Origin: Thalassospira sp. ER-Se-21-Dark
GTDB taxonomy: Bacteria; Pseudomonadota; Alphaproteobacteria; Rhodospirillales; Thalassospiraceae
Assembly: GCF_017922435.1 (NCBI RefSeq)
Contig: NZ_VDEZ01000003.1
Coordinates: forward strand, 1-64,000
Direction: 5' to 3'
DNA length: 64,000 nt
Shown here piece by piece: positions 54,425 through 63,729 of the stretch. Each line of letters begins with the position of its first letter. Positions within the stretch are counted from its first letter, which is position 1. The notes beneath the pieces are model-generated. The model searched no databases, was not told the DNA's origin, and worked only from the letters and a program-made list of their open reading frames with translations. The translations under genes were made by a program, and so were the position numbers.

Positions 54425-55726
54425 CTATGCCTTGGGCGTCTTGTCTTCTGCAGCCTCGGCCTTTTCTGCTTCGGCTTCTTCTGCGGCGGCCTCGGCCTGC
54501 TCAGCCGCCCAAACCCCGGCGGTTTCAACCGCCATGGGGGATGCCGTCGGCAGAACGCTGACATAGCTTTCGGTTTCTTCAACCGGCAGGGCCTCACGGC
54601 GCGTCATGCGATAAAGCGCGTAAACCGCAATCACCGCAAACGTCCCGGCAAGCACCAGCCAGAACGACTGCGGGCCCAAATTTTCCATCGACCAACCGGC
54701 AATCAACGGGCCAAGAATTGCCCCCACCCCGAAGGTCAGAACCAGACCACCTGATGCCGCAGGCATTTCCTCAAGCGACAGGAAATCATTGGTGTAGGCC
54801 AGAAACAGCGCATAAAGCGGCGTGGTCATGCCGCCTGCGACAAAGGCTGCACACATCATAAAGACCAGTTGGTTACCTGATAGCCAGCCAAGCATACAGG
54901 CCGACATGGCAACTGCCGCCGCACCAAAAATCAGCTTGCGGCGATCCATGCGGTCCGACAACCAGCCAATCGGATACTGAAACACCAACGCACCGGCAAA
55001 CAGCATCGCAACAAAGGTCGCGATCTGCACGGTCGTCATTTCAATCTGGGTGCCATAAACCGCCGCCATACCGGTCTGGGTGGCATACACACACCCCAAA
55101 AGGAAGATGCCCACGGTACTGAGCGGCGACCCCGCAAACAGTTCCCTAAGCCCCATCGGACGGGCCGCCTCGGTCACTGGCACGGACGAGGCCGACAGCA
55201 GGATCGGGGCAAAGGAAATCGAGACCAGAATGGACGCAACAATAAACAAGGCCGAGTTCGCGGCATCGCCAAGCGTCAAAAGCCCCTGTGCACCGATAAT
55301 ACCAAGCGTCTGGGCAATCATATAAGCCGACAGAACCTTGCCGCGGGTTTCGTTGGTCGAGGCATCATTAAGCCAGCTTTCCGCCGTCACATAGATCCCC
55401 GACATGCAAAAGCCCAAGATCACGCGCAACGCCGTCCATGCCCATGGCTCGGCAATCAGAGGAAAGGCAATCAACCCGGCCGAGGTAAAGCTGCCAAGTG
55501 CGGCAAAGACGCGCACATGGCCAACCCGCTTGATCATGCGCGGTGTAATGCGCGCGCCCGACAGGAAACCGGCAAAGTAACCCGATGTGACAATCGCCAG
55601 TTCGGCAGAGGAAAAACCCTCAATCCCGCCGCGCAAACCGATCAGGGTGAAATGCATGCCATTGCCCAGCATGATCAGGACAACTCCAATAAGAAGTGCC
55701 CAGACACTGGTTAAAACCTGGATCAT
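54425..55726 (-). CDS. MFS transporter
   Basis: A 433-residue transporter with twelve hydrophobic segments and the MFS loops between helices 2-3 (SGARITPRMIKRVGHVR) and 8-9 (GWLSDRMDRRK). It has the architecture of the YcaD/UMF1-like group (EGFSSAELAIVTSGYFAGF). The last 40 residues form a Glu/Ala-rich coil tail (AEAAAEEAEAEKAEAAE). The substrate is unknown. Confidence 0.9.
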   Translation of the reverse strand: MIQVLTSVWALLIGVVLIMLGNGMHFTLIGLRGGIEGFSSAELAIVTSGYFAGFLSGARITPRMIKRVGHVRVFAALGSFTSAGLIAFPLIAEPWAWTALRVILGFCMSGIYVTAESWLNDASTNETRGKVLSAYMIAQTLGIIGAQGLLTLGDAANSALFIVASILVSISFAPILLSASSVPVTEAARPMGLRELFAGSPLSTVGIFLLGCVYATQTGMAAVYGTQIEMTTVQIATFVAMLFAGALVFQYPIGWLSDRMDRRKLIFGAAAVAMSACMLGWLSGNQLVFMMCAAFVAGGMTTPLYALFLAYTNDFLSLEEMPAASGGLVLTFGVGAILGPLIAGWSMENLGPQSFWLVLAGTFAVIAVYALYRMTRREALPVEETESYVSVLPTASPMAVETAGVWAAEQAEAAAEEAEAEKAEAAEDKTPKA

Positions 55727-55893
55727 GAATCGCCCTTTCGCACTTTGGGGATTACCGGACTGTCTGTGAGCTCAGCGCGCCTTGGTCTGATGTCGTGTTG
55801 GTTCAGACAAATGACAAGTCTCAGCAAAAAGTACGAAACCACTGATCACATTCAGTTTCCAGACTTTTTTCGGTATGAAGGGGATTTTTTGGC

Positions 55894-56610
55894 CTAAGCT
55901 GCCGGGTCTCTGATCTCGGCCTCGGTCAGGCGTTTAGTGGTGACCCCGTTTTTAAGATCAAGCCAGCCGCAAAAAACAGTCACCCAGACGGCGGCTAGCA
56001 TCAAATACGCGACATACTGATCCATCACCCAAAGCGTGCCTGCCGATATCACGCACCACGCCAGGGGAACCGGCAACAAAACCCACCGCCAAGTGCCACG
56101 CGACAGCAGCACAAAACCCAACGTGCCAAGCGCTGTTGGATCGGCGGCACTGCCAAAAATTTCGGCTTGCACCAAGTCGCGCCCTTCAATCAGGCCAATA
56201 AACGGATAGACAATCAGCGCAAAGGCAACCAGAGACGCCCCGATATAACACGACAAATCCCCGCGCCAGCCAAAACGAAGCGGCAACGGACGCGCTGCAA
56301 AGATGGCAAACAAAACCACCTGCAGGGCAAAGGCCGGTAGCAGATAAGGCACCGCCCAATTGATCGGCTGATAATATTGCCAAAGGAAGCCATAGCCCGA
56401 CCAGCCCCAGACAAGTGCCAACAACACCAGAATAACCCGGTTGCCGCGAAAACCGTGACGCACGGCAAGGCCCGATGCGATCAACCCGGCAATCAGCGCA
56501 CTGGCAACCACCAGCCACCAGGTGGTGTTCATGGTTTCAAACAGCCGGTAATAGACACGCGGCGAAAACAGCAACAAATCCGCCAGTCCGTAATCCCACC
56601 ATTCAGTCAT
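55894..56610 (-). CDS. DUF6064-like membrane protein
   Basis: A 238-residue membrane protein with about seven helices. It starts with DLLLFSPRVYYRLFETMN, a pattern of the DUF6064 family, followed by WGWSGYGFLWQYYQPINW. Its function is unknown. It lies 24 nt downstream of the aldo/keto reductase gene and is probably in the same transcript. Confidence 0.7.
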   Translation of the reverse strand: MTEWWDYGLADLLLFSPRVYYRLFETMNTTWWLVVASALIAGLIASGLAVRHGFRGNRVILVLLALVWGWSGYGFLWQYYQPINWAVPYLLPAFALQVVLFAIFAARPLPLRFGWRGDLSCYIGASLVAFALIVYPFIGLIEGRDLVQAEIFGSAADPTALGTLGFVLLSRGTWRWVLLPVPLAWCVISAGTLWVMDQYVAYLMLAAVWVTVFCGWLDLKNGVTTKRLTEAEIRDPAA

Positions 56611-56634
56611 GCTGTCTGCCCCCGATTGCCTTGA

Positions 56635-57576
56635 TCACACCAGTACGCCAATGACAGCGGCGATCTGTTCGCGCATTTTATCATCGGGCAAAGGCCCGGT
56701 TGCGGCCGCCATGTTTTCAGCCGCATGCGCCGGTTTGGTGGTGGCCGGGATCGGACAGGTCACCGCCGGATGGGCTATCAGATATTTCAAAATCAACTGC
56801 GCCCAGCTTTTGGCTTCAAGTTCGGCGGCAAATTCCGGCAACGGTTGGCCTTCCAGACGCTCCGTCAGGCTGCCGCCACGAAACGGCCGGTTCACAATCA
56901 CCGCAATGCCGCGATCATATGCCAGTGGCAGCAGGTAGTCCTCAACCTTGCGGTCTATCGGGTTATAGGTCACCTGCACGAAATCAAGCCGTTCGTTCTT
57001 CATCACCGCGATCAGGTCTTCGGTACGTCGCCCGTGCGAAGTCGTCACACCGACATGGCGCAACCGCCCCTCATCCTTCATCCGAAACAGAAGCGGTAGG
57101 TTTTCATTGATGCCCAACAGATTGTGGACCTGCAAAAGGTCAAACTGCTCGACCTTCCACCGATCTGATGTCTCGGCGATCTGTTCGGCACCATCGCCCG
57201 CGGTCCAGACCTTGTCGGTCGAAAACACCCGATCCCGCGCACCAAGCTTATCAAGCCCGTAGCCAATCACATCCTGGGCAGAACCATACATCGGCGAGCT
57301 GTCAATCATGCGGCCACCGGCATCAAAAAACGCCGACATCACATCCGCGCACTGATTGCGCAGCTCAATGTCTTGGCCGACATTGAACGTGATCCAGCTT
57401 CCAAGCCCGACAGCGGGGATTTCTTCGCCGGTTGACGGGATTTGCTTTTGCAATACTTCCGATGCGCGCGCATCGGAGCTTCCCTGCGCCCACGCCGGGA
57501 CACCCGACGCCAAAAGGCCAAGCGCGCCTAATGAGGCAGAAGCCTTCAGAAACCCTCGGCGGTCAAATTCAGACAT
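56635..57576 (-). CDS. Tat-exported aldo/keto reductase
   Basis: A 313-residue periplasmic oxidoreductase. The twin-arginine signal has RRGFLK at 6-11, a hydrophobic stretch and AWA cleavage near residue 30. The AKR barrel keeps the catalytic tetrad: Asp92, Tyr97 (SSPMYGSA), Lys122 and His151 (LLQVHN). The C-terminal cofactor loop has VTCPIPATTKPAHAAEN. The substrate is unknown. It is divergent from the merR gene; merR and the CMD gene are the likely partners. Confidence 0.92.
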   Translation of the reverse strand: MSEFDRRGFLKASASLGALGLLASGVPAWAQGSSDARASEVLQKQIPSTGEEIPAVGLGSWITFNVGQDIELRNQCADVMSAFFDAGGRMIDSSPMYGSAQDVIGYGLDKLGARDRVFSTDKVWTAGDGAEQIAETSDRWKVEQFDLLQVHNLLGINENLPLLFRMKDEGRLRHVGVTTSHGRRTEDLIAVMKNERLDFVQVTYNPIDRKVEDYLLPLAYDRGIAVIVNRPFRGGSLTERLEGQPLPEFAAELEAKSWAQLILKYLIAHPAVTCPIPATTKPAHAAENMAAATGPLPDDKMREQIAAVIGVLV

Positions 57577-57714
57577 GGCTTAGAGCACCTTTTCGTTGCT
57601 TCGGACCAATCTTCAAACATGATCCATCAAGATTTGGGCAGAATTCTGCCCTGCCGCAACCTTAGGTACTTTCAAGCCTTTCTCGCCAAATCACACGGCT
57701 TCGCAAAATACTGC

Positions 57715-57745
57715 TTGACCTAGAGTGCGCTCCAGCTCTTAGCCT
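57715..57745 (+). promoter_or_regulatory. MerR-type promoter and operator
   Basis: TTGACC (57715-57720) and TAGCCT (57740-57745) are separated by 19 bp, longer than the normal 17. The spacer is a near-palindrome (CTAGAGTGCGCTCCAG). Such overlong, dyad-containing spacers are the mark of promoters activated by MerR-family proteins. It would drive merR and the CMD gene. Confidence 0.78.
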
Positions 57746-57784
57746 GATGCAGCATTGAATAACTTCAACACAAAGGTGCCCGTC

Positions 57785-58159
57785 ATGATGATTGGCGAAG
57801 TGGCAGAAAAAAGCGGTTTTTCCATCGACACCCTTCGATATTACGAAAAGATCGGCCTTCTACCAAATGCAGACCGCGACCCCGGCGGACGTAGGTTCTA
57901 TGACCGCGATGTTTTGCGCTGGCTCGACTTTCTTGGTCGGCTCAGGGATCTCGGGATGCCAATTCGCGACCGGGTGCTATATGCCCGGCTGCGCGCCGAG
58001 GGTGACAGTACGATCGAAGCCCGAAGGTCCTTGCTTCAAACCTATCGCGACGATCTTGCAACCCGTATTGCAAGTCTGACCGAAACGCTTGATGTCCTGG
58101 ATGCCAAAATTGCCAATTATGACACGACGGGTGCGCCATTAAAGGACCCTAAAAAATGA
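57785..58159 (+). CDS. MerR family transcriptional regulator
   Basis: A 124-residue regulator. The N-terminal winged helix-turn-helix has MIGEVAEKSGFSIDTLRYYEK and GGRRFYDRD, followed by a dimerisation coiled coil. The protein contains no cysteine, so it is not a thiol, metal or iron-sulfur sensor of the classical type. ATG 57785 is chosen for AAGGTG upstream; a TTG ten codons earlier is unlikely. It probably binds the dyad at 57720-57736 and controls itself, the CMD gene and perhaps the divergent reductase. Confidence 0.9.
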   Translation: MMIGEVAEKSGFSIDTLRYYEKIGLLPNADRDPGGRRFYDRDVLRWLDFLGRLRDLGMPIRDRVLYARLRAEGDSTIEARRSLLQTYRDDLATRIASLTETLDVLDAKIANYDTTGAPLKDPKK

Positions 58160-58548
58160 CCGAAACCAAATCCGCCCTGGAAGCTGGTCGCAAAATCGTG
58201 GCCATTCTGAACCCGGAACTTGAAGGCCAACTGTCAGAAAAATACGACGGTCTGGTATCTGACTTTGCAGAAACACTGGTTGAATGGGGCTATGGGCGTC
58301 ATTATGCACGCCCGGGACTTGATCTTAAAACCCGGCAGCTTTGCACGATTTCGGCCCTAACCGTGCTCGGTGGTCAAACCTCCCCGCAACTCAAGATAAA
58401 TATTCGCCACACCCTGGCCGCAGGAGCCACCCGCACGGAAGTTGTTGAGGCCATCTGGCAAATGGCCGTTTATGGCGGCCTTCCAGCCGCAATCAACGGC
58501 CTGAATGCGGCACAAGAGCTGTTTGATGAAATGGATCAGGCCGCCTGA
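58156..58548 (+). CDS. Carboxymuconolactone decarboxylase (CMD/AhpD-like) family protein
   Basis: A 130-residue helical protein of the CMD family, with YGRHYARPGLDLKTRQLCTI, LKINIRHTLAAGATRTEV and AIWQMAVYGGLPAAINGL. No CxxC pair is present, so it is closer to the decarboxylase branch than to AhpD peroxidase partners. Its gene overlaps merR (ATGA). A bidirectional terminator follows. Confidence 0.92.
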   Translation: MTETKSALEAGRKIVAILNPELEGQLSEKYDGLVSDFAETLVEWGYGRHYARPGLDLKTRQLCTISALTVLGGQTSPQLKINIRHTLAAGATRTEVVEAIWQMAVYGGLPAAINGLNAAQELFDEMDQAA

Positions 58549-58566
58549 TTATCCGACTATCAACGA

Positions 58567-58596
58567 AAAAGGCCGCAGCGATACCTGCGGCCTTTT
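58567..58596. terminator. Bidirectional terminator between the CMD gene and cysS
   Basis: A 12-bp stem AAAAGGCCGCAG / CTGCGGCCTTTT with loop CGATAC and T-runs on both strands. Confidence 0.93.
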
Positions 58597-58619
58597 ATCA
58601 TTTTCGTGGCAGCTGGGCG

Positions 58620-59996
58620 TTAAACGCGCTTCCAGCTGGTCCCATCCTTGAAGTCTTCAAGGATGATGCCGCGTGCAAGAAGGTCATCACGGATTTTGTC
58701 CGCCGTTGCGAAATCCTTGTTCTTCTTGGCATCCGCACGCTGGGCAATAAGCCCGTCGATTTCAGCCGCCTCGTCTTCATCGGCTGATCCGGTGAACCAG
58801 TCTTCGGGATCCGCTTCAAGAATGCCCAAAAGCTTGGCCGCAGCAAGGATTTCACCCTTGGCTTCAGCACGTTCGAACTTCTTTTCCGCCTTGTTGAACT
58901 TGGTCACAAGGTTGTGGAATTCCGAAATCGCAAGCGGCGTATTAAGGTCATCACACAGCGCATCAAGCACCGCACGCGGCACCGGCATATTTTCCGGCGT
59001 GACATCGGCACTCTGTCGAAGCGCGGTATAGAACCGATCAAGCGCCTCTTTGGCCTGACGCAGGTTTTCTTCGGTCCAGTTGATCGGCTGATGATAATGG
59101 GTTCCCATCATCGCCAGACGGATCGCCTCACCCGGCCATTTTTCAAGCAGCTCATGCACGGTGACGAAGTTGCCCAATGACTTGGACATCTTTTCGCCTT
59201 CGACCATCAGATGGCCGTTATGCATCCAGTATTTGGCGTAGCTGGAACCCTTATTGGCGCAGCAGCTTTGCGCCAGTTCGTTTTCATGGTGCGGGAACAC
59301 CAGATCCGAACCACCGCCGTGGATGTCAAAGTTTTCACCGAGATACCGCGTCGACATGGCAGAGCATTCAATATGCCAACCCGGACGCCCACGGCCCCAC
59401 GGGCTATCCCATCCCGGAATGTCATCACTCGACGGTTTCCACAAAACGAAGTCCGCCGGGTCTTTTTTGTACGGCGCCACTTCAACACGCGCACCGGCAA
59501 TCATTTCCTTGCGGTCACGGCGCGACAGCTTGCCATAATCATCAAACGCCTCGACCGAGAACAGCACATGGCCCTCGGCGGCATAGGCAAAGCCCTGTTC
59601 GATCAGGCTTTGGCACATGGCGATCATTTCAGCGATATGTTCGGTCGCGCGCGGTTCGATATCAGGCTTGGCGGCATTAAGTGCGCCCATATCTTCCAGA
59701 TAGGCCTGATGGGTGCGTTTGGTGATTTCGGAAATCGGCTCGCCGCTTTCCTTGGCACGTGCGTTGATCTTGTCATCAACGTCCGTGACATTCCGCACAT
59801 AGGTTACCTTGGGATAGATATGGCGCAGCACGCGCACCAGCGTATCAAACACCACCACCGGGCGGGCATTGCCGACATGGGCATAGTCATAGACTGTCGG
59901 GCCGCAGACATAGAGGCGCACGTGATCAGGATCAATCGGCTTAAACACCTGCTTTTCGCGGGTGAGCGTATCAAAGATGCGAAGGGTTTTGGTCAT
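58620..59996 (-). CDS. cysS: Cysteinyl-tRNA synthetase
   Basis: A class I synthetase that charges tRNA-Cys. The 458 residues show the zinc/active-site Cys31 (CGPTVYDYAHVGNARP with HVGN as HIGH motif, 40-43), further zinc ligands around Cys211 (WHIECSAMS) and His236, and KMSKS at 269-273. The C-terminal anticodon domain has IAQRADAKKNKDFATADKIR. It is the last gene of the nadE-gltX-cysS run. Confidence 0.97.
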   Translation of the reverse strand: MTKTLRIFDTLTREKQVFKPIDPDHVRLYVCGPTVYDYAHVGNARPVVVFDTLVRVLRHIYPKVTYVRNVTDVDDKINARAKESGEPISEITKRTHQAYLEDMGALNAAKPDIEPRATEHIAEMIAMCQSLIEQGFAYAAEGHVLFSVEAFDDYGKLSRRDRKEMIAGARVEVAPYKKDPADFVLWKPSSDDIPGWDSPWGRGRPGWHIECSAMSTRYLGENFDIHGGGSDLVFPHHENELAQSCCANKGSSYAKYWMHNGHLMVEGEKMSKSLGNFVTVHELLEKWPGEAIRLAMMGTHYHQPINWTEENLRQAKEALDRFYTALRQSADVTPENMPVPRAVLDALCDDLNTPLAISEFHNLVTKFNKAEKKFERAEAKGEILAAAKLLGILEADPEDWFTGSADEDEAAEIDGLIAQRADAKKNKDFATADKIRDDLLARGIILEDFKDGTSWKRV

Positions 59997-60063
59997 TTCA
60001 AACGTCCGTTTGGCTGTGTTATCGGGTCAAATGCGTGCATTTTCCGGCGATCAAAGCAGATGC

Positions 60064-61416
60064 TTAGACCGCCTTCCCACACAACCGGTCACGCGCCTTT
60101 TCAGACCCGATCAGAACCAGCATCGTCGACATTTCCGGACCATGTTCACGCGCGGTCAACGCCTTGCGCAGCGGCATGAAAAGCTGCTTACCCTTGCGGC
60201 CGGTTTCTTCCTTAAGTGCTGTGGTCCAGGTTTTCCAGCTGGTGCCATCAAGTTCACCTTCCGGCAGCATATCGGCGGCCTTTTTCAGGAACTCGGCATC
60301 CTCGGCATCGATTTCCGGAATGACGTTTTTGTGGATCACATCCCACCATTCCAGTGCCTCTGCCACGCGCCAGCAATTGCCGCGCACCGCATTCCAGAAC
60401 ATCTCATCAGCATCTGCCATGCCAGCGGCCTCAAGCTTTGGCTTGGCGGCCTCAAACGACATTTCGTGAATGACTTTTTCATTGAGGCTTGCCAGTTCGG
60501 CCGGATCGAATTTCGGCGTGGAACGGCCGTAATGATCAAGATCGAACTTCTCAAGCACTTGGGAAAGGTTCGCCGGCTCAATCTTGTCCGACGCCCCAAG
60601 ACCGGTCAGAAGACCAACAAGCGCCTCGACCTCAAACCCGTCATTGCGCAATTCACGCAGTGAAAGACTACCTAGACGTTTCGAAAGCTGCGAGCCACCC
60701 GGCCCCGCCAAAAGCGGCATATGGGCAAATTCAAGCGCACCCGGCTTTCCGCCAAGCGCCAAATACAGCAGAATCTGCGACACGGTGTTGGTCACATGGT
60801 CCTCGCCGCGGATGATGTGGGTAACACCCATTTCAAGGTCATCCACCACCGAGCCCAGCATATAAAGCAACGATCCGTCTTCGCGGATCAGAACCGGGTC
60901 AGACACATGTTCGGTATCAAACGAGCAAATCCCGCGTGTCAGGTCATCCCATTCGACCATGCCGTCGGTCAGAAGGAAACGCCAATGCGGCTTGCGACCT
61001 TCGGCCTCAAGGGCGGCAATTTCTTCATCAGACAGCGTCAATGCCTTGCGGTCATAGATGAAGGGCTGGTGACGCTGGCGGGCGGCCTTGCGTTTCCAGT
61101 TGAGCTCACCTTCAGTTTCGTAGCACGGATAAAGCAATTCACGCTTTTTCAGGTCATCAATCGCCGCGTCATATTTATCCTGACGCAGGCTTTGACGTTC
61201 TTCCTGATCCCAGTCGATGCCAAGCCAGGCAAGGTCTTCACGGATCGCATCGACATATTCGTCTTTAGAGCGTACCGGGTCGGTATCGTCAAAGCGCAGG
61301 ATGAATTTCCCGCCTGATTTACGGGCATAAAGCCAGTTCATCAGCGCCACACGGGCGTTACCGACGTGAAGAAGCCCGGTCGGGCTGGGGGCAAATCGCA
61401 GAACAGGTTTTGTCAT
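60064..61416 (-). CDS. gltX: Glutamyl-tRNA synthetase
   Basis: A class I synthetase for tRNA-Glu and, in many alphaproteobacteria, tRNA-Gln. The start at 61416 (MTKPVLRFAPSPTG) gives 450 residues; a GTG six codons upstream overlaps nadE and is less likely. HVGN (17-20) stands for HIGH, and the KMSKS counterpart is LSKRL (244-248). It follows nadE by 14 nt. Confidence 0.94.
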   Translation of the reverse strand: MTKPVLRFAPSPTGLLHVGNARVALMNWLYARKSGGKFILRFDDTDPVRSKDEYVDAIREDLAWLGIDWDQEERQSLRQDKYDAAIDDLKKRELLYPCYETEGELNWKRKAARQRHQPFIYDRKALTLSDEEIAALEAEGRKPHWRFLLTDGMVEWDDLTRGICSFDTEHVSDPVLIREDGSLLYMLGSVVDDLEMGVTHIIRGEDHVTNTVSQILLYLALGGKPGALEFAHMPLLAGPGGSQLSKRLGSLSLRELRNDGFEVEALVGLLTGLGASDKIEPANLSQVLEKFDLDHYGRSTPKFDPAELASLNEKVIHEMSFEAAKPKLEAAGMADADEMFWNAVRGNCWRVAEALEWWDVIHKNVIPEIDAEDAEFLKKAADMLPEGELDGTSWKTWTTALKEETGRKGKQLFMPLRKALTAREHGPEMSTMLVLIGSEKARDRLCGKAV

Positions 61417-61430
61417 TTCAAACTTTTCAA

Positions 61431-63107
61431 TCACGTAACAAGGTTCGTGAAACCATTGGTAATCGGATAGCGACGGTCACGGCCAAAGGCACGCGGGGTG
61501 ATCTTGACCCCCGGGGGTGCCTGACGGCGTTTATATTCCGCCCGATCCAGCAACCGCCAGACCCGGCGTACTGTTGCCTCATCGTGACCGCTATCCACGA
61601 TATCGCGAACAGACCGCTCACCTTCAATCATCTGATGCAGGATATCATCCAAAACATCATAAGGCGGCAGACTATCTTCGTCTTTCTGATGCGGGCGAAG
61701 CTCGGCCGATGGCGGCTTGGTGATAATCCGTTCCGGGATCACCATGCCATCCGGGCCAACAGCCCCGACCGGTTTATGTTCATTGCGCCAGTGGCACAGA
61801 TTAAACACGGTCGTTTTATAAAGGTCTTTCAGAACCGAATAGCCACCACACATGTCGCCATAAAGCGTGGCATAACCAACCGACATTTCCGACTTGTTGC
61901 CGGTGGTCAGGACCATGTGGCCAAACTTGTTTGAAAGCCCCATCAGGATAATCCCGCGCGAACGGGCCTGAATGTTTTCTTCGGTAATGTCGGCATCGCG
62001 GCCTTCGAATGCGGGGGCGAGCATCTGTTCGAACGCAGCCATGGCCGGACCGATATTGATGCTCTCGATCCTGGTCTTGAGCATGCCTGCGCAAAGCTCC
62101 GCATCCTCAAGGCTCTCGGCCGAGGTATAAGGCGATGGCATCATCACCAGACGCACACGATCCGAGCCCAGCGCATCCACCGCAACCGCCGCCGAAAGCG
62201 CACTATCGATCCCGCCCGACATGCCGATCACAACACCGGGGAAACCGTTTTTATTTACGTAATCGCGCAGGCCCAGAACCAGCGCCTGATAGATCGCATC
62301 AAGCCCGGTGGGATAGCCAACCTTCGGTGCGTCATCCGTGCAACGCCATTTACCGCTTTCATCCTGTTGCCAGGTGGTCAGCACCACATCCTCGGCAAAG
62401 GCAGGCAGGGCCACGGCAAGCGATCCATCACCGTTCAGGCCAAATGATCCGCCGTCAAACACCAGTTCATCCTGACCGCCGACTTCGTTACAATAAATCA
62501 TCGGCTTGCCGCTTTCGCGCACCCGATCCTCGATCAGCTTGCGGCGCAAATCATCCTTGTCGGCTTCAAACGGTGATCCGTTCGGCACAAGGAAGATTTC
62601 TGCCCCCGCATCCGCCAGATGGGCAACAACGTTCGGCGTCCAGACATCTTCACAGATCGGCACACCCAGCTTCACACCCTTGAATGAAATCGGGGTCGGC
62701 ATCGGGCCTGCGGCAAAGACGCGCTTTTCATCAAACACACCATAATTGGGCAAATCATTCTTGGCGCGCACATCAACGATCTTGCCCTGATCAATCACCA
62801 ACACCGCATTATGACGCGTGCCATCGACTTCCCATGGCGTGGTCAACAGCAAGGCCGGACCATCTTTGCGTTTGGCCGTGTGTTCGCAGATGAATTCGAC
62901 CGCGTCATGCAGATGGCGCATGAAGGCCGGCTTCATTACCAGATCTTCGGGCGGATAGCCCGACAGCACCAGTTCAGAATACAGAACCACGTCCGCAGCC
63001 TGATCGGCCGCAGTTTCCCAGGCAGCCACAACCTTGTCCCGGTTCCCGGTGACATCACCGACAATCGGGTTGAGTTGGGCAATCGCAATGGCAAGCTTCT
63101 TTGTCAT
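61431..63107 (-). CDS. nadE: Glutamine-dependent NAD+ synthetase
   Basis: It makes NAD+ from nicotinate adenine dinucleotide with glutamine as N donor. The start at 63107 gives 558 residues; the longer upstream frame has no support. The N-terminal nitrilase-type glutaminase has catalytic Glu45, Lys116 and Cys152. The C-terminal synthetase has the ATP pyrophosphatase loop SGGIDS (297-302) and TGNKSEMSVGYATLYGD. It heads the nadE-gltX-cysS run. The 259-bp gap to the YbjQ gene holds divergent promoters that I cannot define. Confidence 0.96.
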   Translation of the reverse strand: MTKKLAIAIAQLNPIVGDVTGNRDKVVAAWETAADQAADVVLYSELVLSGYPPEDLVMKPAFMRHLHDAVEFICEHTAKRKDGPALLLTTPWEVDGTRHNAVLVIDQGKIVDVRAKNDLPNYGVFDEKRVFAAGPMPTPISFKGVKLGVPICEDVWTPNVVAHLADAGAEIFLVPNGSPFEADKDDLRRKLIEDRVRESGKPMIYCNEVGGQDELVFDGGSFGLNGDGSLAVALPAFAEDVVLTTWQQDESGKWRCTDDAPKVGYPTGLDAIYQALVLGLRDYVNKNGFPGVVIGMSGGIDSALSAAVAVDALGSDRVRLVMMPSPYTSAESLEDAELCAGMLKTRIESINIGPAMAAFEQMLAPAFEGRDADITEENIQARSRGIILMGLSNKFGHMVLTTGNKSEMSVGYATLYGDMCGGYSVLKDLYKTTVFNLCHWRNEHKPVGAVGPDGMVIPERIITKPPSAELRPHQKDEDSLPPYDVLDDILHQMIEGERSVRDIVDSGHDEATVRRVWRLLDRAEYKRRQAPPGVKITPRAFGRDRRYPITNGFTNLVT

Positions 63108-63366
63108 GATGTTGGAATAGGATCGCCCCTGCGCGCTGTCAATTGCGGAATGCGCAATATCCCATGTTTCAGACAAGATCACCATTCTTGCATGGCAGAA
63201 ATGCAAATCTTTGAAACCGGCAAGCACGTTGGTTTTGAGCGTGAATTTATTCTTATCAAAGACTTAGCGTGTTGATAATGACTTGCAAAACCGGCCTCGT
63301 CCCGATCTATTGCACGCGACCGTGAAAACACGGCAATAAACACAAATTAAAATACGAGCAAACAAC

Positions 63367-63711
63367 ATGACCCACAGCCCCAATGCGGCCGCCGAGATGG
63401 CAGCGGTAACCATTTCCCATATTCCAGGCCGCGAAATCACTGAAAACCTTGGCATTGTCTTTGGCAGTTCCGTGCGCAGCCGCAACTTCCTTTTTGATAT
63501 TTTTGCGATGCTGAAAAACCTGTTCGGGGGTGAAGTACGTTCGTATACCCGCCTTTTGGAAGACGCCCAGCAGGAAGCCACCAGCCGCCTGATTGCCCAA
63601 GCCAAAAAGTTGGATGCCGACGCCGTTGTGGATGTGCATTTCGCAACGTCACAGGTGGCCTACAAGGCGGCTGAGATTTTCGCATACGGCACAGCCGTAC
63701 GACTGAAATAA
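63367..63711 (+). CDS. YbjQ family protein
   Basis: A 114-residue protein of the YbjQ/DUF74 fold, a small pentameric beta-rich family sometimes called heavy-metal-binding without direct proof. Signature: TISHIPGREITENLGIVFGSSVRS, then EVRSYTRLLEDAQQEA and the final DADAVVDVHF. ATG lies in an AT-rich leader. The next gene looks like a second member, 18 nt downstream. Confidence 0.9.
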   Translation: MTHSPNAAAEMAAVTISHIPGREITENLGIVFGSSVRSRNFLFDIFAMLKNLFGGEVRSYTRLLEDAQQEATSRLIAQAKKLDADAVVDVHFATSQVAYKAAEIFAYGTAVRLK

Positions 63712-63729
63712 CAGGGCGGGCACAATACC

